Origin: Micromonospora sp. KC606
GTDB taxonomy: Bacteria > Actinomycetota > Actinomycetes > Mycobacteriales > Micromonosporaceae
Reading direction: 5' to 3'
NCBI RefSeq assembly: GCF_004348675.1
Contig: NZ_SMKN01000001.1
Span: forward strand, 123,976 to 187,975
DNA length: 64,000 nucleotides
Shown here: positions 60,894 through 64,000 of the stretch, piece after piece
How the letters are laid out: every line of letters starts with the position of its first letter
How positions within the stretch are numbered: the stretch's first letter is position 1
Notes under the pieces: generated by a model
The model's input: only the letters and a program-made list of their open reading frames with translations
Database searches by the model: none
What the model was told of the DNA's origin: nothing
Translations under genes and position numbers: made by a program

Positions 60894-61664
60894 TCACGTC
60901 CCCTTCTGCGGTACGACCTGGAAGTACACGGCGGTGACGACGAAGTTCAGCGCGAACAGCAGCATGAACGTGATCACCACGCTCTGGTTGACCGCGTCGC
61001 CGACGCCCTTCGGGCCGCCCCGGGCGGTCATCCCCTTGTACGAGGCGACGAGCCCGGCGGTGGCACCGAACAACAGCGCCTTGATCTCACCGACCACCAG
61101 GTCGGGCAGTTGCCCGAGGGCCTGGAAGCTGGCCAGGTACGCGCCGGGGGTGCCGCCCTGCATGACCACGTTGAACAGGTATCCGCCGGTGACGCCGACG
61201 ACGCTGACCAGACCGTTGAGCAGGACCGCCACCAGCATCGAGGCGAGCACCCGGGGCACCACGAGTCGCTGGACGGGATCGATGCCCAGCACCCGCATCG
61301 CGTCCAGCTCCTCGCGGATTTTCCGGGAGCCGAGGTCCGCGCAGATCGCCGAGCCGCCCGCGCCGGCGATGATCAGGGCGGTCACGATCGGCCCGGCCTC
61401 GCGGACAACGGCGAGCACCGAGGCCGCCCCGGTGAACGACTGCGCGCCGAGCTGCCGCACCAGCGAGCCGAGCTGCAACGCGATGACCGCGCCGAACGGG
61501 ATCGCCACCAGCGCGGCCGGCAGGATCGAGACCGAGCTGATGAACCACGCCTGCTGGACGAACTCACGGACCTGCACCGGCCGCCGCCCGAGCCCGCGCA
61601 GGGTGTCCAGGCAGAACGCGAGGAACTGGCCCACCTCGCGGACGGGGGCTCGGGTGTCGCTCAT
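60894..61664 (-). CDS. yrbEA: MlaE/YrbE-type permease, first copy
   Basis: 256 aa from ATG 61664, overlapping the ATPase stop (ATGA). Typical segments are SVSILPAALVAIPFGAVIAL, REAGPIVTALIIAGAGGSAI, the coupling helix CADLGSRKIREELDAMRVLG and DPVQRL, and YKGMTARGGPKGVGDAVNQS. Upstream in-frame sequence to 61775 belongs to the ATPase gene in another phase. Part of the lipid-import ABC complex. Confidence 0.9.
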   Translation of the reverse strand: MSDTRAPVREVGQFLAFCLDTLRGLGRRPVQVREFVQQAWFISSVSILPAALVAIPFGAVIALQLGSLVRQLGAQSFTGAASVLAVVREAGPIVTALIIAGAGGSAICADLGSRKIREELDAMRVLGIDPVQRLVVPRVLASMLVAVLLNGLVSVVGVTGGYLFNVVMQGGTPGAYLASFQALGQLPDLVVGEIKALLFGATAGLVASYKGMTARGGPKGVGDAVNQSVVITFMLLFALNFVVTAVYFQVVPQKGT

Positions 61665-62659
61665 CCGGAACCCTCTCGGCGAGGCTGCACCGGAATCTCC
61701 CCGGTGGGACGTTCGGCGGCCGGTGTGCTCGTGAAGGAACCAGGCGGTGGCGTGATGCCGTGTTCCCGGCACCACTGCCCGGCGGGTCGCTCGGCGCGAC
61801 GGGGCAGACCGTCGGTGGGCCGCAACTGCGGCGGGATGGGCGGCAGCGGCGGCAGCTCCGCGCCGGCCTGCGCCTCGGCCTGCAACTCCTCGGCGTCCTT
61901 CTCCTCGGCCATCCCGATCGGTCCGATCCGCTGGGCGTTGAGGAACTGCCGCACGACCGGTTCGGTGCTGGACAACAGCATCTCCCTGGGCCCGAACATG
62001 GCCAGGTGCCCGTGGTAGATCAGCCCGATGTTGTCCGGCACGGTCCGGGCGGTGTTGATGTCGTGCGTGACGATCAGGAACGTCGCCTCGGTGCGCTGGT
62101 TGAGGTCGATGATGAGCTGGTTGAGGTACGCGGTGCGCACCGGGTCGAGTCCGGAGTCCGGCTCGTCGAACAGGATGATCCGCGGGTCGAGGACGAGCGC
62201 CCGGGCGAGCCCGGCACGTTTACGCATGCCGCCCGATATCTCACCCGGCAGCTTCCGCTCGGCGCCGGTCAGCCCGACCATGTCCAGCTTCTCGTCGACC
62301 ACCGCCCGGATCTCGGCCTCGGTCTTGCGGGTGTGCTCACGCAACGGGAAGGCGACGTTGTCGTAGATGGTCATCGAACCGAACAGCGCGCCGTCCTGAA
62401 ACAGCACGCCGAACAGCTTGCGGACCTCGTAGAGGCCACGCTCGGAGAGCGCGGGAAGATTCTTGTCCTCGATCCAGATCTCACCCCGGTCCGGCCGCAG
62501 CAGCCCGACCAGAGTCTTGAGGAACACCGACTTGCCGGTGCCGGAGGGGCCGAGCAGCACCGAGATCTCACCAGCCGGCAGGGTCAGGCTGATGTCGGAC
62601 CAGACCGGCTGGCCACCGAAGGACTTGGTCAGCCCGCGCACCGCCACCTCGACGCCCAC
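61661..62659 (-). CDS. mkl: Mce ABC transporter ATPase (Mkl/MceG type)
   Basis: 332 aa from GTG 62659 with GGGAGGGG just upstream. Walker A LLGPSGTGKSVFLKTL, signature PGEISGGMRKRAGLARAL, Walker B IILFDEPDSGLDPVR and H-loop LIVTHDINTA. The C-terminal extension of about 80 aa is rich in Pro, Glu and Ala (EEKDAEELQAEAQAG), as in actinobacterial Mkl proteins. Powers lipid or sterol uptake through YrbEAB-MceA-F. In mycobacteria the ATPase is encoded apart from mce operons; here it leads the operon. Upstream in-frame sequence beyond 62659 is not ABC-like. Confidence 0.9.
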   Translation of the reverse strand: MGVEVAVRGLTKSFGGQPVWSDISLTLPAGEISVLLGPSGTGKSVFLKTLVGLLRPDRGEIWIEDKNLPALSERGLYEVRKLFGVLFQDGALFGSMTIYDNVAFPLREHTRKTEAEIRAVVDEKLDMVGLTGAERKLPGEISGGMRKRAGLARALVLDPRIILFDEPDSGLDPVRTAYLNQLIIDLNQRTEATFLIVTHDINTARTVPDNIGLIYHGHLAMFGPREMLLSSTEPVVRQFLNAQRIGPIGMAEEKDAEELQAEAQAGAELPPLPPIPPQLRPTDGLPRRAERPAGQWCREHGITPPPGSFTSTPAAERPTGEIPVQPRREGSG

Positions 62660-62817
62660 GCGCCCCTCCCCTCTCGCTACTGGGACATCGCGGCGGCCCG
62701 CTCGGGCGCAACAACTACTTTGGGTGATGGCCGCGCACCGACCGTGAGCTATGCAAGAAGGGCAGGGCTCGATACCGTGCCCCGTAACCCGCTGGTAACG
62801 AAGGTGCCCCCGACACG
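62660..62817. promoter_or_regulatory. Divergent promoter region between mce operon and shbA
   Basis: 158 bp with no coding signal. Contains promoter-like AT-richer stretches (AACAACTACTTTGGGTGATG, about 62710-62729; CCCGCTGGTAACGAAGG, about 62788-62804), but no palindrome strong enough to propose an operator. Must hold the promoters of both the 11-gene mce operon and the sigma-factor gene. Confidence 0.4.
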
Positions 62818-63396
62818 ATGACCACCACGACCGAGCCCGAGCTCGTGCACCGGGCCGCCCGCGGCGACCAGACGGCCCTCGCGGCCCTGCTCGCCGAGGT
62901 CCGGCCCGGGCTCGTGCGCTACTGCCGGGCGCGGCTGGGTCGCATCGGCGGCGGGTACACCACCGCGGACGACGTCGCCCAGGAGATCTGCCTCGCGGTG
63001 CTTCGCGCCCTGCCGCGATACCGCGACCAGGGCACGCCGTTCTCGGCGTTCGTCTACGCAATCGCCGGGCACAAGGTGGCCGACGCGCAGCGGGCGGCGG
63101 TACGTGCCGCCACCGTCTCCGCCGCCGAACCGCCGCTGGAGACACCGGACACGCAGCCGGGGCCGGAGCAGCGAGCCGTCGCCACCGACCTCGCCCGCCG
63201 ACTGACGGTGCTGCTCAACCGCCTGCCGGAGGCGCAGCGGGAGATCGTCGTCCTGCGGGTGGCGGTCGGCCTGTCCGCCGAGGAGGTGGGCACGATCGTG
63301 GGCATGACCGCGGCCGCGGTCCGGGTGGCCCAGTCCCGGGCGCTCGCCCGCCTCCGTACGCTGGCAGGCGACACACTCGGCGAGGTGGCGGCATGA
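62818..63396 (+). CDS. shbA: RNA polymerase sigma factor, ShbA/SigD type (ECF)
   Basis: 192 aa from ATG 62818. Region 2 is about 10-85 (LVRYCRARLGRIGGGYTTAD, DVAQEICLAVLRALPRYRDQ, FSAFVYAIAGHKVADAQRAA); region 4 is about 125-180 (LLNRLPEAQREIVVLRVAVG, LSAEEVGTIVGMTAAAVRVA). The FVYAIAGHKVADAQRA pattern is typical of ShbA/SigD, which in streptomycetes drives transcription of the main sigma factor gene and in mycobacteria regulates stationary-phase genes. Stop overlaps the anti-sigma gene start (ATGA). Confidence 0.88.
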   Translation: MTTTTEPELVHRAARGDQTALAALLAEVRPGLVRYCRARLGRIGGGYTTADDVAQEICLAVLRALPRYRDQGTPFSAFVYAIAGHKVADAQRAAVRAATVSAAEPPLETPDTQPGPEQRAVATDLARRLTVLLNRLPEAQREIVVLRVAVGLSAEEVGTIVGMTAAAVRVAQSRALARLRTLAGDTLGEVAA

Positions 63397-64000
63397 GGGA
63401 GCACAGGCCCGACGGCGGCGAGGAGCTGGACCTGGCGACGATCGCCCGGGACGACCGGCTGCTCGACGCGCTCGGCCGCGGCGAGCCGGTCCCGGCCGGC
63501 GACGACCTCGCCTCGATGCTGGCTGCCTGGCACGCCGATCTCGGCGCTGATCCGCAGGAGGCCCCGCCCGCCGTCGATCCGTGGGCCGCCACGCCCGCGG
63601 CCACGCCGGCGCGGCTCGGGGGCCGGTTCCTGCGGGTCGCCGCAGCCGTGGTCGCCCTCGCCGCCCTCGCCATCGGGCTGGGCGTGGCCAGCCGTACGGC
63701 CGGGCCGGGCAGCCCGCTGTGGTCGCTGACCCGCGTGTTGTATCCGGGGCAGGCCGAGGTACGCAGCGTCGAGGACAGCCTCGTCCGCGCCCGCGCCGCC
63801 GTCGACTCGGGTCAGCTCGACAATGCTCGGCAGCTGGTGGACCGGGCGCGCGGCGACCTCCCGGCGATCGACGATCCCGCCACCGCCGCCCGCCTGGGCG
63901 CCGAACTCGACGCGGTGCACCGTGACCTGCTCGAGGCGCTGTCGACGCGATCGCCCGGCGTGCCCTCCGCGGGCATCCCGACGCCCGGCCCCACCCTGAC
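63393..64000 (+). CDS. rsdA: Anti-sigma-D factor RsdA-like protein (runs off right edge)
   Basis: About 202 residues visible from ATG 63393; frame open to the window end. N-terminal sigma-binding segment ELDLATIARDDRLLDALGRG, then DDLASMLAAWHADLGADP, as in RsdA. A single membrane helix follows (VAAAVVALAALAIGLGVASR), then an extracytoplasmic part with SPLWSLTRVLYPGQAEVRSV and a Ser/Pro-rich stretch. Holds ShbA/SigD at the membrane until released by proteolysis. Translationally coupled to the sigma gene. Confidence 0.82.
   Translation, partial: MREHRPDGGEELDLATIARDDRLLDALGRGEPVPAGDDLASMLAAWHADLGADPQEAPPAVDPWAATPAATPARLGGRFLRVAAAVVALAALAIGLGVASRTAGPGSPLWSLTRVLYPGQAEVRSVEDSLVRARAAVDSGQLDNARQLVDRARGDLPAIDDPATAARLGAELDAVHRDLLEALSTRSPGVPSAGIPTPGPTL

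Noticed and set aside
62660..63145. N-terminal extension of the Mkl ATPase into the sigma gene
   Set aside because: Antisense to shbA. The ABC domain starts right after GTG 62659 with a strong ribosome site.
1..64000. tRNA or rRNA genes
   Set aside because: No cloverleaf with a GTTCGA-type T-loop and matching acceptor stem was found by reading. A covariance-model scan would be decisive.

Overview
The window is high-GC actinomycete chromosome. The gene content fits the Micromonosporaceae: a complete Mce operon with its own ATPase, a ShbA/RsdA-type sigma and anti-sigma pair, CBM2 and ricin-type secreted glycosidases, and many actinobacterial IS481, IS110, ISL3, ISAs1 and IS701 remnants. This assignment is inferred from families and base composition, without any database search. 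No rRNA, tRNA or CRISPR array was found by eye.

Layout. 1-10.5 kb is accessory: a partial ABC exporter, a NUDIX hydrolase, an XRE/TPR regulator with a broken coupled gene, an MFS/TetR drug-efflux pair, two IS481 remnants, an aminotransferase IV/MerR pair, and a patch of fused gene fragments. 10.5-19.1 kb is an intact hexonate catabolic locus. A FadR-type regulator faces a sugar ABC importer (binding protein and two permeases), galactonate dehydratase, KDPG/KDPGal aldolase, KDG kinase, mannonate dehydratase and gluconokinase. 19.2-25 kb is an IS graveyard with a few small genes. 25-30.7 kb is a partly decayed beta-glucan/mannan locus: secreted CBM2-GH5, a frameshifted ROK regulator, a scrap of a peptide-type ABC ATPase, and a GH2 beta-mannosidase. 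30.8-33.7 kb holds small unknown genes and a SUKH protein.

33.8-39.2 kb carries the most interesting system. It is a two-gene, translationally coupled operon encoding a 1322-aa membrane NRPS with the architecture of epsilon-poly-lysine synthetase (adenylation, carrier, then three soluble domains separated by membrane helices), followed by an M1 zinc aminopeptidase. The adenylation pocket read by eye (DAESIGTVVK) resembles lysine codes. The operon is a candidate for making and trimming a poly-basic-amino-acid.

39.3-51.4 kb is mostly pseudogenes: cupin, phosphotransferase, AbiTii, GH127, IS3, IS701, ParB, TIGR03085, FAD monooxygenase, TetR, MMPL, RICIN and MiaB fragments. Intact genes among them are a GH27 alpha-galactosidase, a binding-protein/membrane fusion, a nitroreductase and an I36 inhibitor. 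51.5-62.7 kb is a complete mce operon on the minus strand (mkl-yrbEA-yrbEB-mceA to mceF-two Mce-associated proteins) for lipid or sterol uptake. It lies divergent from shbA and rsdA, the last of which runs off the right edge.

The core operons (hexonate, NRPS, mce; about 25 kb) show no frameshift. The accessory stretches have many single-base shifts, so the decay looks biological rather than a uniform sequencing artefact.
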